64,000 nt of DNA from NCBI GenBank assembly GCA_023423535.1, contig JAFAFL010000137.1, positions 482,737 to 546,736 on the forward strand, in the 5' to 3' direction. The notes under the pieces are model-generated. The model did no database searches and was not told the DNA's origin. It was given only the letters and a program-made list of their open reading frames with translations. A program made the translations under genes and the position numbers. Origin of the DNA: Pseudomonadota bacterium. GTDB lineage: Bacteria > Myxococcota > Myxococcia > Myxococcales > Myxococcaceae. How positions within the stretch are numbered: the first letter of the stretch is position 1; the number at the start of each line of letters is the position of its first letter. Below are positions 46,973-58,470 of this stretch, piece by piece.

Positions 46973-48358
46973 TCAGCGCACCCGCGGGTCCGGAAAACGC
47001 CACGCGGTGTCCGGCCGCTCGAAGGTGAACCGGAACGCGTCGAGGATCGCCGGCCACCGGTCTTCGAAGCGCGACCAGTCGTACTCGGACGCGGGCGCCG
47101 TGAAGGGGTTCCCGTCCCGGTCACCACCGCGCCGCGCGAAGGCGTCGAACGTCCACAGCCTGCCGCCCACGTCCACCTGGACCACCGGCGTCATCGCCGC
47201 CATGACCTCGGCGCGCTCCAGCTCTCCCGGACGCTGACCTTCGAACGCAGGCTGCACGGCCTCGAACTGCTCGCGCCACGCCACGAGGTTGTTCGCGTGC
47301 GCCACCAGCGCGTTCTTGCGCGAGAGCTCCGCTGTCGAACCCGCCAGCGTGTAGAGCGCGAAGGCCGCGCGCACGACGTCGTTGCCGATCCCTTCCGAGG
47401 TGAACTGACGGAAGTCCGTCGGCGGCGGCGACTGATCGAAGGTCCGCAGCGCGTGCTCGTACACGCGGCGCGCGCCCCCCGCGCTGGACTGCGGCAACGA
47501 CAGCTCGCGCAGCACCGTCTCCGGCGTCACCCGTCCGCCGTGCTGCTCGCGCAGCTGGAGGAACTGCGCACCGGACGCGCCGATGTCCTCGAAGATGGCG
47601 CGGTTCCCGTCCGCGAGCACCGAGCGATAGGTCCGGCACAGCGCCGCCACCCGCTCCAGCACCGCGGACTCGCGCGCGGCCGCGTTCCCGCCGAAGAGCC
47701 CGCGCACCGCGTCCACCACCGTGCCGATCACCCCGCGCCCCTCCGGCTTCACGAGGTTCCACAGCCTCCACGCGGTCGCGACCGCCAGCCTCGGATCCCG
47801 CGCCACGCCGCTCGTCGCCGTCGCCCGATCCGAGGCCGTCACCAGCGTCGCCGCACACGCGAGCGCCGTCGCCACGGACGAATCCACGCCCGCGGCCTCC
47901 AGCGCCTTCGCCACCCCGTTCGCCAGCCGCAGATCACCTCCGCCGAGCTTCAACGCTGCGAACGTCTCGTCGCGGCCATGAAGGTGCGGCGAGCCCTGCA
48001 GCAGCCGCACGGCCTGCAGGGTCCGCTCGGCGGCGACCATTGCCCGGCCCACCTGCGGCGACGCGTGAGCGCCCACCCCGAACCAGTTCGGATAGACGCC
48101 CGCGCGAGGCCCTCGGAAGGAGAAGCCCGGGTCCACCGCCTCCTGGATGCCCGCGCCGAGCTGCTGGTACGCGTGGTTGAAGGCTTCGTTGCGCGCCACC
48201 GGATCCGGATGGGCGCGGATGATCGCCGGCACGTCCGGAATCCCCCGGGGCGCGAGGGCCGGGGCCGAAGCCAGTGACCGCGCCACGAGCTTCCGTTCCG
48301 AAGAGGCGACAACCTTCGGCGGCAGGTGAGGGCGGACGGTCGCGGTGGGGCGGAGCAC
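46973..48358 (-). CDS. Hypothetical 461-residue protein
   Basis: No domain recognised. The protein is largely helical and Ala-rich, with conserved-looking stretches such as GVYPNWFGVGAHASPQVGRAM, FNHAYQQLG and DGNRAIFEDIGASGAQFLQL. There is no clear signal peptide; the first 35 residues are basic and Ala/Pro-rich. The start is GTG with a poor ribosome site, so the true N-terminus may differ. It stands alone between two convergent or unrelated units. The combination of His, Asp and Asn clusters could suit an enzyme, but no motif supports this. Confidence 0.6.
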   Translation of the reverse strand: MLRPTATVRPHLPPKVVASSERKLVARSLASAPALAPRGIPDVPAIIRAHPDPVARNEAFNHAYQQLGAGIQEAVDPGFSFRGPRAGVYPNWFGVGAHASPQVGRAMVAAERTLQAVRLLQGSPHLHGRDETFAALKLGGGDLRLANGVAKALEAAGVDSSVATALACAATLVTASDRATATSGVARDPRLAVATAWRLWNLVKPEGRGVIGTVVDAVRGLFGGNAAARESAVLERVAALCRTYRSVLADGNRAIFEDIGASGAQFLQLREQHGGRVTPETVLRELSLPQSSAGGARRVYEHALRTFDQSPPPTDFRQFTSEGIGNDVVRAAFALYTLAGSTAELSRKNALVAHANNLVAWREQFEAVQPAFEGQRPGELERAEVMAAMTPVVQVDVGGRLWTFDAFARRGGDRDGNPFTAPASEYDWSRFEDRWPAILDAFRFTFERPDTAWRFPDPRVR

Positions 48359-48430
48359 GAGGGATTCTCGCGCGCTGAGAAGGCGAGTTCCCTAAGCTGA
48401 AACGTCAAGGCTCGTGACAGACGCCTGCAG

Positions 48431-48637
48431 CTACAGGCGGAACGCCTCGCCGCGGAAGACCTTCCGCTTCCGCAGGGCCTCGGGATCCGCCGGGAACTGG
48501 GCGAGGAACTGCTCGTACTCCTCCGGCGTCATCGGCCGGCGGCCGTCAGCCCGCATCGCAGCACGGTCGGCTTCCGACGCCCACGGCCCGAAGTCGAAGT
48601 CAGCGTCGCTGCTGGTCGCGTGCTTCGGCGAGTTCAT
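48431..48637 (-). CDS. Small acidic protein downstream of a nucleotidyltransferase
   Basis: A 68-residue protein with an acidic N-terminal half (SSDADFDFGPWASEADR) and a helical C-terminal half (MTPEEYEQFLAQFPADPEALRKRKVF). No family recognised. The ATG at 48637 lies inside the end of the nucleotidyltransferase gene (38-nt overlap), so the two are translated together. By position it could be the antidote or accessory of that enzyme. This is inference. Confidence 0.6.
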   Translation of the reverse strand: MNSPKHATSSDADFDFGPWASEADRAAMRADGRRPMTPEEYEQFLAQFPADPEALRKRKVFRGEAFRL

Positions 48638-49145
48638 CGAATCGTGCCTCCAGTCCGTGACGTTTGAACTGAGCACGAACGAACTGCAAGTCGATCTCCG
48701 GCACATCCATCAGGAGTTGAATGTCCGCCAGTTCCTTGAGCGAGCGGGACGGGTCGTTCTTCATCGCCAGCACCTTCATTGCCGCCAGGTGCTCTGGCTT
48801 CGGAACCCTGACGCGCAGTCCAGGAAAGAGTGCGACCTCGCGTGCCTCCGCGAACAAGCGCGTGGCGGTCGCCTCGTCCACGTAGATGAAGTCGAGCCGT
48901 CCCAGCGAACCCAGCCTGTGCACATGGTTCGAGAAAGACGCTGACACGTGGAGTTGCTCATAGCCGAGCCGGTCGAGGAACGAGAGCAGGTCCGGCTGCG
49001 CCTGCTGCTCCACCACGAGGTCGAGGTCCGCGGTGGCGCGCGTGATGCCGTACGCATGCAGCGCCAGCGCTCCGACGACAGCGAAGCGGTGGCCGCGCGA
49101 CGAGAGGTGATCGGCCACCTGTTCGAGGACCCGGGCGAAGTTCAC
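48600..49145 (-). CDS. Nucleotidyltransferase (AbiEii/DUF6036-like)
   Basis: A 181-residue minimal nucleotidyltransferase. FAVVGALALHAYG supplies the nucleotide-binding loop, and RATADLDLVVE supplies the two metal-binding Asp. A later FIYVDEATA and LAAMKVLAMKNDPSRSLKELADIQLL match the helical tail that also ends the enzyme at 43285-43866. The role could be RNA or protein nucleotidylation; some relatives are toxins. The start is GTG. It overlaps a small downstream gene by 38 nt, giving a second nucleotidyltransferase/small-protein pair within 6 kb of the first. Confidence 0.8.
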   Translation of the reverse strand: MNFARVLEQVADHLSSRGHRFAVVGALALHAYGITRATADLDLVVEQQAQPDLLSFLDRLGYEQLHVSASFSNHVHRLGSLGRLDFIYVDEATATRLFAEAREVALFPGLRVRVPKPEHLAAMKVLAMKNDPSRSLKELADIQLLMDVPEIDLQFVRAQFKRHGLEARFDELAEARDQQRR

Positions 49146-49208
49146 GCTGCACCGACTCTATTCAAAGCAGCGCGGTCGCGCCCCATCTCCCTCGCCCGCA
49201 ACGACGAA

Positions 49209-49238
49209 GCCCCTGCCTCCTCGGAAGGAAGCAGGGGC
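49209..49238 (-). terminator. Probable terminator after lon
   Basis: Arms GCCCCTGC (49209-49216) and GCAGGGGC (49231-49238) extend inward by four more pairs past one mismatch. On the minus strand the hairpin is followed by TTCGTCGTT. It lies 27 nt after the lon stop. T-content is modest. Confidence 0.55.
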
Positions 49239-49265
49239 CTCGCTCGCACCACAACTACCCGGCGA

Positions 49266-51731
<2,466 letters not shown>

Positions 51732-51755
51732 GTGCCCCAATCCCTTAACGGCAAG

Positions 51756-51784
51756 CCCGGGGAATCACTGGGATTTTTCCCGGG
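51756..51784. promoter_or_regulatory. Imperfect inverted repeat upstream of lon
   Basis: CCCGGGGAA (51756-51764) and TTCCCGGG (51777-51784) pair with one bulged base around a 12-bp AT-richer spacer, about 25-50 nt upstream of the lon ATG. It could be an operator or 5'-leader structure. It is not a CIRCE element. The rest of the 298-bp gap between lon and the FAD/Rieske gene shows no convincing gene. Confidence 0.3.
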
Positions 51785-52029
51785 ATGAACCTTCCCAAAA
51801 AGCTGACGCCTGCATCCTCGGTACGACGGCAAGCTAGCAACCACATGGCGGGGAGAGGAGCCCCGTTGCTGGAGCACACCCTAATGGCGATCCGCCCTGT
51901 GGCAAGGGAGGCGCAAAAGCAATTGTGCGCTGGACGTGTGGAGCGGGCTCTTCGCAAGGCCGGCCGGTGTCCGGTCCCTGAAGCGAGCGGCAGGGATGAC
52001 GCGGAAGGGGCGTACCTAGCTTTGCGCGC

Positions 52030-53586
52030 ATGGAATCGATCTGGCTGGACACGACCTCGGACCGCACGCACGACGCCTTCCGCAGCCCGCCCCGCGAAGG
52101 GCTGTCGGTGGACGTGGCGATCATCGGCGGAGGCATCGCCGGCGTGACGTGCGCGTACCTCCTCAAGGAGGCCGGGCTGAAGGTGGCGGTGCTCGAGTCG
52201 AAGCGGATCGCCTGCGGCGAGACCGGTCACACGACCGCGCACATCACCGCGATCCAGGACGCGGACTTCACCACCCTGCGGCGCAAGTTCGGCAAGGACG
52301 GCGCGCGGCGGATCGCCACCGCGGGGATGGAGGCCATCGACTTCATCGAGCGGCTGGTGCGGGCGCGGCAGATCGACTGCGACTTCGAGCGCATGCCGGC
52401 GTGGATCTACTCGGAGCACAAGCGCGACGTGCTCTTCATGAAGCGGCAAGTGAAGGCCGCGCGCGAGGCCGGGCTCGACTGCGAGCAGGTGGACATGGTG
52501 CCGCTGCCGTTCGACGTGGCGGGCGGCATCCGCTTCGAGCACCAGGCCCGCTTCCACCCGCGCAACTACGTGCTCGCGCTGGCCCGCGCGGTGGACGGCG
52601 ACGGCTCCTTCGTCTTCGAGGGCGCGCACGTGCACGCGGTGGAGGACGGAAACCCCTGCCGGGTGAACCTCGCGGACGGGACGCAGGTCATTGCGAACCG
52701 GGTGGTCAGCGCGGCGGACGCGGTGGTGCTCAACCGCTTCTACATGCAGCTGAAGCTCGCGCCGATGCGGACCTACGCGATCGGCATGCGGCTCGATGCG
52801 GAGCTGTCCGGGCTCTTCTACGACACCGACGATCCCTACCACTACATCCGGACCCACCCCTCGGCGGAGGGCCCCATCCTCATCGTCGGCGGCGAGGACC
52901 ACCGGGTGGGTGAGAAGAGCGACACCGAGGAGTGCTACGCGAACCTCGAGGCGTGGACGAAGGCGCGCTTCGGCGAGGGCGAGGTGCTCTATCGCTGGAG
53001 CGGTCAGGTCCTCGAGCCGCTCGATGGGCTGCCCTACATCGGCAGGAACCCGCTGTCGCAGAACCTCTTCGTGGCGACGGGGTTCAGCGGCAACGGGATG
53101 GTGAACGGGACGCTGGCGGGGATGGTGCTGACCGACGTGATGCTCGGGCGGGAGAACCCGTACGCGCGGATGCTGCAGGCGCGGCGGATGAAGCCGCTCG
53201 CGTCCGCGGCGGCGTTCGTGATGAACAATCAGGACTTCCCCCGGCACATGCTGACGGACCGGCTGCCCGCGCGGCACCGGCACATCGCGGACGTGCCCCC
53301 CGGCGAGGGCCGGCTGGTGGCGGAGGGCGGCAAGAAGGTCGCGGTCTTCCGGGAGGAGGACGGGACCGTGCACAGGCTCTCGCCGGTCTGTTCGCACATG
53401 GGCTGCCACGTGCAGTGGAACGGCGAGGCGAAGAGCTGGGACTGCCCCTGTCATGGCTCGCGCTTCGAGGCGAAGACCGGCGAGGTCCTTCACGGTCCTG
53501 CGACCCACGCGCTGGCGAAGGTGGACGAGGACGAGGGCCGCTACGAGCCGGTCATCGGCGCGGACCAGCCGGGACAGCACGGGTAG
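52030..53586 (+). CDS. FAD-dependent oxidoreductase with C-terminal Rieske domain
   Basis: A 518-residue protein joining a DAO-type FAD oxidoreductase to a Rieske [2Fe-2S] domain. The dinucleotide-binding motif is VAIIGGGIAGVTCAYLLKEAG (about 29-49), followed by CGETGHTTAH and, near residue 350, VATGFSGNGMVNG. From about residue 410 the Rieske domain has CSHMGC and CPCHGS, supplying two Cys and two His to the cluster. This layout matches the IPR-type FAD/Rieske proteins of unknown substrate found in many bacteria. It has no signal peptide. It converges with the next gene with 9 nt between stops. Confidence 0.92.
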   Translation: MESIWLDTTSDRTHDAFRSPPREGLSVDVAIIGGGIAGVTCAYLLKEAGLKVAVLESKRIACGETGHTTAHITAIQDADFTTLRRKFGKDGARRIATAGMEAIDFIERLVRARQIDCDFERMPAWIYSEHKRDVLFMKRQVKAAREAGLDCEQVDMVPLPFDVAGGIRFEHQARFHPRNYVLALARAVDGDGSFVFEGAHVHAVEDGNPCRVNLADGTQVIANRVVSAADAVVLNRFYMQLKLAPMRTYAIGMRLDAELSGLFYDTDDPYHYIRTHPSAEGPILIVGGEDHRVGEKSDTEECYANLEAWTKARFGEGEVLYRWSGQVLEPLDGLPYIGRNPLSQNLFVATGFSGNGMVNGTLAGMVLTDVMLGRENPYARMLQARRMKPLASAAAFVMNNQDFPRHMLTDRLPARHRHIADVPPGEGRLVAEGGKKVAVFREEDGTVHRLSPVCSHMGCHVQWNGEAKSWDCPCHGSRFEAKTGEVLHGPATHALAKVDEDEGRYEPVIGADQPGQHG

Positions 53587-53595
53587 TGCTCTTTG

Positions 53596-54666
53596 TCAGG
53601 AGAGCGCGTCGAACCTTCGCGTGTCGGGCAGCTCCAGCACGAAGTCCGCCCCGAAGGCGCGGGAGGGCGTGAGCGCGCCGCGTGGGGTGAAGGCGGGATC
53701 GAGCGTCTTCTCCACGCAGCGCACGGAGGCGGCGGCGGTGAAGGCGTAGCCCTCGAGCGTGGAGAGCCAGGCCTCGGCGGTGCGGCCCTGGGCGTCGGTG
53801 GCGCGGGCCCAGACGTGGGAGCGTCCCCTCGCGCGCGCGGCCTCGTCGGGGCCCTTCACGTTGCGCTCGATGAGGCGGTGCGCCAGCGCGCGCAGCGGCT
53901 TCGCCTTCAGCGCGAACGGGAGCAGGGGGCCCGCGATCATCTGCACCCGCGCCTGCGACGGCGGCATGGACATGTAGGTGGTGATGTCGGGGGCGCCGGT
54001 GGAGTGGAAGGCGGTCTCGAGGTCGCCCCAGGGGATGGGCACCGCGGTGCGGGTGCGGTCGTCGAAGCGGATCTGCGTCGCGCCCCGGCCGATGCGCCAG
54101 GGCACGAGGTGACCGCCCCGGCGGACCCAGCCGCCGTGGGGGAGCCCTTCGAGCGCCGACTTCATCGTCCCCGCCGAGGCCTGGCCGATCGCCGCGAAGG
54201 CGATGTCGAGGCTCCTGGGCGTGCCGCCAACCCGCTCCGCCACGTAGCGCGCGAGGCAGTCGGTGGGCACGACGTCGAAGCCCACGCCGGAGAGGATGAC
54301 GATGTCCCTCTCGCGGGCCTCGCGGTCCCTCTTGAAGGAGGCGCGGAAGACGGGGATCTCGCCGGTGATGTCGAGGTAGTGCGCGCCCGCCTCCAGACAG
54401 GCCTCGCGCATCGGCGCGGCGGTGTGGATGAAGGGACCGGCGGCGTGGAGCACCAGCGGGACGCCTTCGAGTGCCCGGCGGATGCCGGCGCCGTCCTCCA
54501 GCGAGAAGGCCCGGAAGGGGAGGTCGAGCCGCGCGGCGAGGGGGCGGAGCTTCTCCTCAGAGCGTCCGGCGAGCACCGGCCGGTGACCGCGGCGCACCGC
54601 CTCCTCGGCGATGAGCGCTCCCGAGTACCCGGTGGCCCCGTAGAGCATCCAGCCTTCGTCGTTCAT
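53596..54666 (-). CDS. Saccharopine-dehydrogenase-like NAD(P)-binding protein (trans-acting enoyl reductase family)
   Basis: A 356-residue Rossmann protein. WMLYGATGYSGALIAEEAVRRG is the N-terminal nucleotide loop, LAGRSEEKLRPLA the second strand, and CLEAGAHYLDITGEIPVF the family signature shared with saccharopine dehydrogenase C-terminal-like and mycobacterial trans-acting enoyl reductases. The natural substrate is unknown; a lipid or polyketide role is possible by family. No signal peptide. Its start lies about 130 bp from imuA on the opposite strand, so the imuA operator region also borders this gene. Confidence 0.87.
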   Translation of the reverse strand: MNDEGWMLYGATGYSGALIAEEAVRRGHRPVLAGRSEEKLRPLAARLDLPFRAFSLEDGAGIRRALEGVPLVLHAAGPFIHTAAPMREACLEAGAHYLDITGEIPVFRASFKRDREARERDIVILSGVGFDVVPTDCLARYVAERVGGTPRSLDIAFAAIGQASAGTMKSALEGLPHGGWVRRGGHLVPWRIGRGATQIRFDDRTRTAVPIPWGDLETAFHSTGAPDITTYMSMPPSQARVQMIAGPLLPFALKAKPLRALAHRLIERNVKGPDEAARARGRSHVWARATDAQGRTAEAWLSTLEGYAFTAAASVRCVEKTLDPAFTPRGALTPSRAFGADFVLELPDTRRFDALS

Positions 54667-54757
54667 AGGGGCGGGGAGCCTAGTACCCCTCGCGCCCGTC
54701 CGATCGCGCCGGAGGCCGACAATCCGGCCCCGGAGTGGATGTCAGACCGGCTTGCAT

Positions 54758-54774
54758 ACTGAACGCGCGTGTAG
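54758..54774. promoter_or_regulatory. LexA-box-like operator upstream of imuA
   Basis: ACTGAACGCGCGTGTAG. Its reverse complement matches 16 of 17 positions of the M. xanthus LexA consensus CTRHAMRYBYGTTCAGS (as I recall it), differing only at the last base. It ends 23 nt before the imuA ATG, and the same core recurs before dnaE2 at 59403-59419. Confidence 0.75.
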
Positions 54775-54797
54775 CACCTTCATCCGCAGAGGTCAGC

Positions 54798-55640
54798 ATG
54801 AGCGCCGCGGCAGCAGGCCAGAACGACGGGGTGGTCCAGAGGCTCCGGGAGCAGATCCGCAAGCTGGAGGCGCAGCCGCGGCGGTACCTCACCGCGCTGC
54901 GCACCGGCATCGCCCCCTTTGACGGGCTCTTCGCCTCAGGCGGGCTCCCGCTGGGCCAGGCGGTGGAGCTGTGGGGAGAGGCCGCGTCGGGACGGACCTC
55001 GCTCGCGCTCCGGGCGGTGGCGGCGGCAGGGCGGGAGAAGCGGCTGTGCGCGTGGGTGGACGGGCCCAAAGAGCTCTATCCGCCGGCGGCGCAGGCGCTG
55101 GGCGTGGACTTGAAGTCGCTGCTCATCGTGAGGCCCAGGGCGCCGGGGCAGCTGGTGTGGACCGCGGTGCAGCTCCTGCGCAGCGGGGCCTTTGCCTGCG
55201 TGGTGCTGGATCTGACCCACACCGGCGTGCGGCCGGGGCTGGCGGAGGGGCGCAAGCTCCATGACGCGGCCCAGAAGGGCGGGACGCTGCTGCTCCTGCT
55301 GACCCCGCCGGAGGCGCCGGCGGACGGCATGGTCCGGCTGCGCACGCGCGCGGAGGGAGAAGAGGGCCTCACGGTGGAGATCGTCCGTGGGCGGGCCGGC
55401 GCGGACGGCACGCGGGCAGTGTTGCCCTGGGCGGCGCTCTACCCGGGACGGGCGCCCCTCTTCCCCGCGGCGGCGCCCCCCCAGGTCGCGCAGCCCTCCC
55501 GGCCCAGGCGGCCGGCGCTGGCGGCGGTCCCCAGGCTTGGGGAGGTCGCGGCGCGGGAGGAATCCACCCGCCACCGCGTCTTCCCCTGCTCGGTGCACGG
55601 CAACCGGCCCGGGCGGGACTCGCCGCTCCACGTGCAGTAG
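54798..55640 (+). CDS. imuA: ImuA-like RecA-fold protein of the SOS mutagenesis cassette
   Basis: About 280 residues, related to RecA but shorter. The P-loop region reads WGEAASGRTSLALRAVAAAG, with Arg in place of the usual Lys, and VVLDLTH stands where Walker B is expected. In other bacteria ImuA works with ImuB and DnaE2 in damage-induced mutagenic synthesis and interacts with RecA. The ATG at 54798 follows AGAGG and leaves the LexA-like site untranslated, supporting it over an upstream GTG. imuB follows 21 nt downstream. The C-terminal 60 residues are Pro/Ala/Arg-rich and may hold protein contacts. Confidence 0.85.
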   Translation: MSAAAAGQNDGVVQRLREQIRKLEAQPRRYLTALRTGIAPFDGLFASGGLPLGQAVELWGEAASGRTSLALRAVAAAGREKRLCAWVDGPKELYPPAAQALGVDLKSLLIVRPRAPGQLVWTAVQLLRSGAFACVVLDLTHTGVRPGLAEGRKLHDAAQKGGTLLLLLTPPEAPADGMVRLRTRAEGEEGLTVEIVRGRAGADGTRAVLPWAALYPGRAPLFPAAAPPQVAQPSRPRRPALAAVPRLGEVAAREESTRHRVFPCSVHGNRPGRDSPLHVQ

Positions 55641-55661
55641 CGCAGCCCGAAGGCCCCTCCC

Positions 55662-57200
55662 ATGCGGCGGCTCTACGTCCACCTCCCCCGGTTCCCCGTG
55701 CAGCGGCGCGTGCTGGAGACCCCGTCTCTGGCCGGACAGCCCCTGGCGCTGGTGGAGAACCAGCAGGGGCACCTGCGCATCGCCTTTGCCTCCACCGCCG
55801 CGCTGAAGGCGGGGGTGAAGCCGGGCATGACGAAGACGGCGGCCTGCGCGCTTCTGCCGGACCTCGCCCTGTTCGACTACGCGCCGGACCGGGAGCGCGC
55901 GGCGCTCCTCTCACTGGGGGAGGCGCTCCTCTCGGTGGGGCCGCAGTTCCAGCTCTCGCCGCCGGAGGGGCTCTTCGTGGACGCGGCGGCGGCGCACCTG
56001 TGGGGCGGGGAGGAGGGCCTGTGCCGGAAGGCGCTGGAGGTCTGCGCGGCGCACGGCTACCGGGGCAAGGCGGTGGTGGCGGAGGACGCCTTTTCGGCGC
56101 GGGCGCTGGCCCGGCACGGCGAGGGCCGGACGCGGGTAGTGCCAAAGGGCGGCGCGCCAGGCCACCTCGCACCGCTGCCGCTCTCCGCGCTGGAGGGGCC
56201 GCTGGGGGCTCCCGGTGGCCCGCTGCGGGGCCTGGGGCTCTCGTCGCTGGGGGAGGTGGCGGCGCTGCCGTCCGGGGCGCTGGCCGCGCGGCTGGGCGCG
56301 GAGGGCCTGTGGGCGCACCGGCTCTGCCGCGGCGAGGACGACACGCCCTTCGTCGCCGAGCCGCTGGCGGAGGCGGTCTCGGAGCGGATGGACCTCGACT
56401 GGCCGGCGGAGTCCATGGAGCCGCTGCTCTTTGCGCTGAAGACGGCGCTGGACCGGGTCTGCGCGCGGCTGTGGGGGCGGGGAAGGGCGGCGGTGGGGCT
56501 GGACCTCGTGATGCACCTCGACCCGTCGGGGGAGACGCGGGTGCCCCTGCGGCTGTCACGGCCCTCTTCACAGGGGCGGATGCTCCTCGAGCTGTGCCGG
56601 CACCGGATCGCGGACCTCACCCTGCCGCAGCCGGTGGCCGCGCTCACGGTGACGGTGACCGAGAGCTCGGAGGACCGGGGCCAGCAGCTGCCGCTGGGGG
56701 AGGACGGTCCGGCGGGGGATGCCTCCCTGGAGGTCGTGCTCTCGCGGCTGTCGTCCACGCTGGGGGAGGAGACGCTCTTCTCCGCCGCGCTGGAGGAGGC
56801 GCACCGGCCGGAGATCGCCTGGAAGACGCAGACCTTCTCCCCGCCGCCGCCCGCCCGAGGGCTCTTTGCCGAGGCGGTGGGGACGGCGAGGGATGCGGTG
56901 GAGCTCGAGGCGGAGGCGGGGTGGGCGGACGCGCTGTTGGCGAGGCCCTCGCGGTGTTTCGGCCAGCCGGCCTCGCTGGAGGCGGAGGTGGGGGAGGACG
57001 GCGCGCTGCGCGGGGCGCGCCTTCTGGGGAAGCGGCGGCGGGTGGAGGCCTGCGCGGGGCCGGAGCGGTTGTGCGGTGACTGGTGGGAGGCGGCGTATGC
57101 GAGGGACTACTACCGGGTCCACTTCGAGGGCCTGGGGCCGGTGTGGATCTTCCGGGACGAGCGGGACGGGCGGTTCTACCTCCACGGCATGTTCGACTGA
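55662..57200 (+). CDS. imuB: ImuB, inactive Y-family polymerase-like adaptor
   Basis: A 512-residue DinB-like protein. The N-terminus (RRLYVHLPRFPVQRRV) lacks the Asp normally found in the Y-family metal site, and the second acidic pair is reduced to one Asp in GLFVDAAAAHLWGGE. This is the hallmark of ImuB, which bridges DnaE2 and the beta clamp rather than polymerising. A QLPLG motif (in DRGQQLPLGED, near residue 340) sits where ImuB proteins carry their clamp-binding peptide, though the final hydrophobic residue is Gly here. It is co-transcribed with imuA and probably SOS-induced through the site at 54758. Confidence 0.9.
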   Translation: MRRLYVHLPRFPVQRRVLETPSLAGQPLALVENQQGHLRIAFASTAALKAGVKPGMTKTAACALLPDLALFDYAPDRERAALLSLGEALLSVGPQFQLSPPEGLFVDAAAAHLWGGEEGLCRKALEVCAAHGYRGKAVVAEDAFSARALARHGEGRTRVVPKGGAPGHLAPLPLSALEGPLGAPGGPLRGLGLSSLGEVAALPSGALAARLGAEGLWAHRLCRGEDDTPFVAEPLAEAVSERMDLDWPAESMEPLLFALKTALDRVCARLWGRGRAAVGLDLVMHLDPSGETRVPLRLSRPSSQGRMLLELCRHRIADLTLPQPVAALTVTVTESSEDRGQQLPLGEDGPAGDASLEVVLSRLSSTLGEETLFSAALEEAHRPEIAWKTQTFSPPPPARGLFAEAVGTARDAVELEAEAGWADALLARPSRCFGQPASLEAEVGEDGALRGARLLGKRRRVEACAGPERLCGDWWEAAYARDYYRVHFEGLGPVWIFRDERDGRFYLHGMFD

Positions 57201-57219
57201 GCCCGGAGGCGGAGGGCCT

Positions 57220-58431
57220 TCAGGGCGCGGGGGCGGCGCCGGCCGTTCCGGCGGCGGGCGCGAAGAGGGTCCGGGCAAACTCCGGCTCCTCGAGCAGCCG
57301 GCGCTCCACGTCCTGCTGCGTGTAGCGGCGGAGCAGCTGCGCCCAGAGCGCGAACGGCACGTCGCGGAAGAAGAGCGCCAGCACCCGGGGCTCGCCCCCC
57401 TTCGGCTCTGCGAAGTAGGCGGCGGTGAGGACGCCGGGGAGGCTCCCGCCCTTGGTGCCGAAGCGCTCGAAGCGGCCGTTGACCGCGGGGCGCGTCATGG
57501 GCCACTCCAGCGCCTCGGCCATGTGTTTCGCCCACGCGTCGCCCTCGGGGGCGGTGAGGACCTTCGCCATCAGCGCCGCGTAGCCGCGGGCGGTGCCGCG
57601 GGGGCCCAGCGTCTGCGCGTACTGGACCTGCTCCGGGAGGTTCAGGCCAATGCCGTCCCGCTCCACCCCTTCCCGCTGCGCCTGCGCAAAGGCGGGGTCC
57701 TCGGCGAGCCGGCGCTGGATCCGCCAGGCCTCGTCCGCGGCGTGCTCCGGGCCCTTCTGGGCGAGCTCCTCCATCCAGCGGGCGGGGAGGGTGCCCTCCG
57801 GCGGCGTGCGGGCGAGGAGCATCGTGCCCGCCAGCGGGACGGGGGCGGGCTCGTTCAGGCCGAGCCAGGCGGCGGTGGAGGAGACGGCCTCGCGGCCCAG
57901 CCGGTGGAGGAGGAGGTCGGTGGCGGCGTTGTCGCTGTGGACGATCATCGCCCGGGCGACCTCGGCGAGGGTGGCCTCGTCGCCCTCGAGTCCGCCGCTC
58001 TCGCGCAGGGCCTCCAGCGCGCGCGGGTGGGCCCGGCCGTCGGTGCCGGGGAGATAGAAGGCCTCCCACTGCGCGAGGGTGACCCGCTCGTTCGGGTCGA
58101 GCCGCCCCTCCGCGGCCTGCCGCGCGTACTCGGCGAGGACCAGCGCCTTCACCGTGGAGGCGATGCCGGTCGGCTCGTCGGCGCGGTGGAGGACGGCCTC
58201 GCTCTCGCGGCCTGGCGTCCAGGTGGCGAGGAGCACCTTGTCCGGATGGGCGCGGATCCACTCCACCAGCGCCTCGCTGCTCTGGGCGGCGGGGGCCTGT
58301 TCGGCGCCGTCGCGGAGGACGTGCCAGTTGTCGGCGAGGGCCCGGATGCGCTCCCGCTGCCACACCGCGGTGGCGGCGACGGCGACGAGGACGACCAGCA
58401 GGCCCAGACCCATGAAGCGGAGTACGCGCAC
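57220..58431 (-). CDS. Class A beta-lactamase-like serine hydrolase
   Basis: A 403-residue protein with an N-terminal membrane anchor or signal (FMGLGLLVVLVAVAATAVW). The penicillin-binding/beta-lactamase fold shows S-x-x-K in GIASTVKALVL, SDN in MIVHSDNAATD and K-G-G in FGTKGGSLPG (KTG box), all in order. It is about 120 residues longer than typical secreted class A enzymes. No Glu166-type omega loop (ExxLN) could be placed with certainty, so a role as a DD-peptidase or other hydrolase is as likely as resistance. The start is GTG; an ATG six codons on is possible. It interrupts the imuAB-dnaE2 set on the opposite strand. Confidence 0.82.
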   Translation of the reverse strand: MRVLRFMGLGLLVVLVAVAATAVWQRERIRALADNWHVLRDGAEQAPAAQSSEALVEWIRAHPDKVLLATWTPGRESEAVLHRADEPTGIASTVKALVLAEYARQAAEGRLDPNERVTLAQWEAFYLPGTDGRAHPRALEALRESGGLEGDEATLAEVARAMIVHSDNAATDLLLHRLGREAVSSTAAWLGLNEPAPVPLAGTMLLARTPPEGTLPARWMEELAQKGPEHAADEAWRIQRRLAEDPAFAQAQREGVERDGIGLNLPEQVQYAQTLGPRGTARGYAALMAKVLTAPEGDAWAKHMAEALEWPMTRPAVNGRFERFGTKGGSLPGVLTAAYFAEPKGGEPRVLALFFRDVPFALWAQLLRRYTQQDVERRLLEEPEFARTLFAPAAGTAGAAPAP

Positions 58432-58470
58432 GGGGCGCGTTTCGCATGGTGGGCCCGGCGGCGCCAGCCT

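Noticed and set aside
51785..52147. 120-codon frame between lon and the FAD/Rieske gene
   Set aside because: Mostly intergenic, then overlapping the FAD gene in another frame; composition is Arg/Ala-rich with no ribosome site or homology signal.
54735..54797. Upstream GTG start for imuA
   Set aside because: It would translate through the LexA-like operator and has no better ribosome site than the ATG at 54798.
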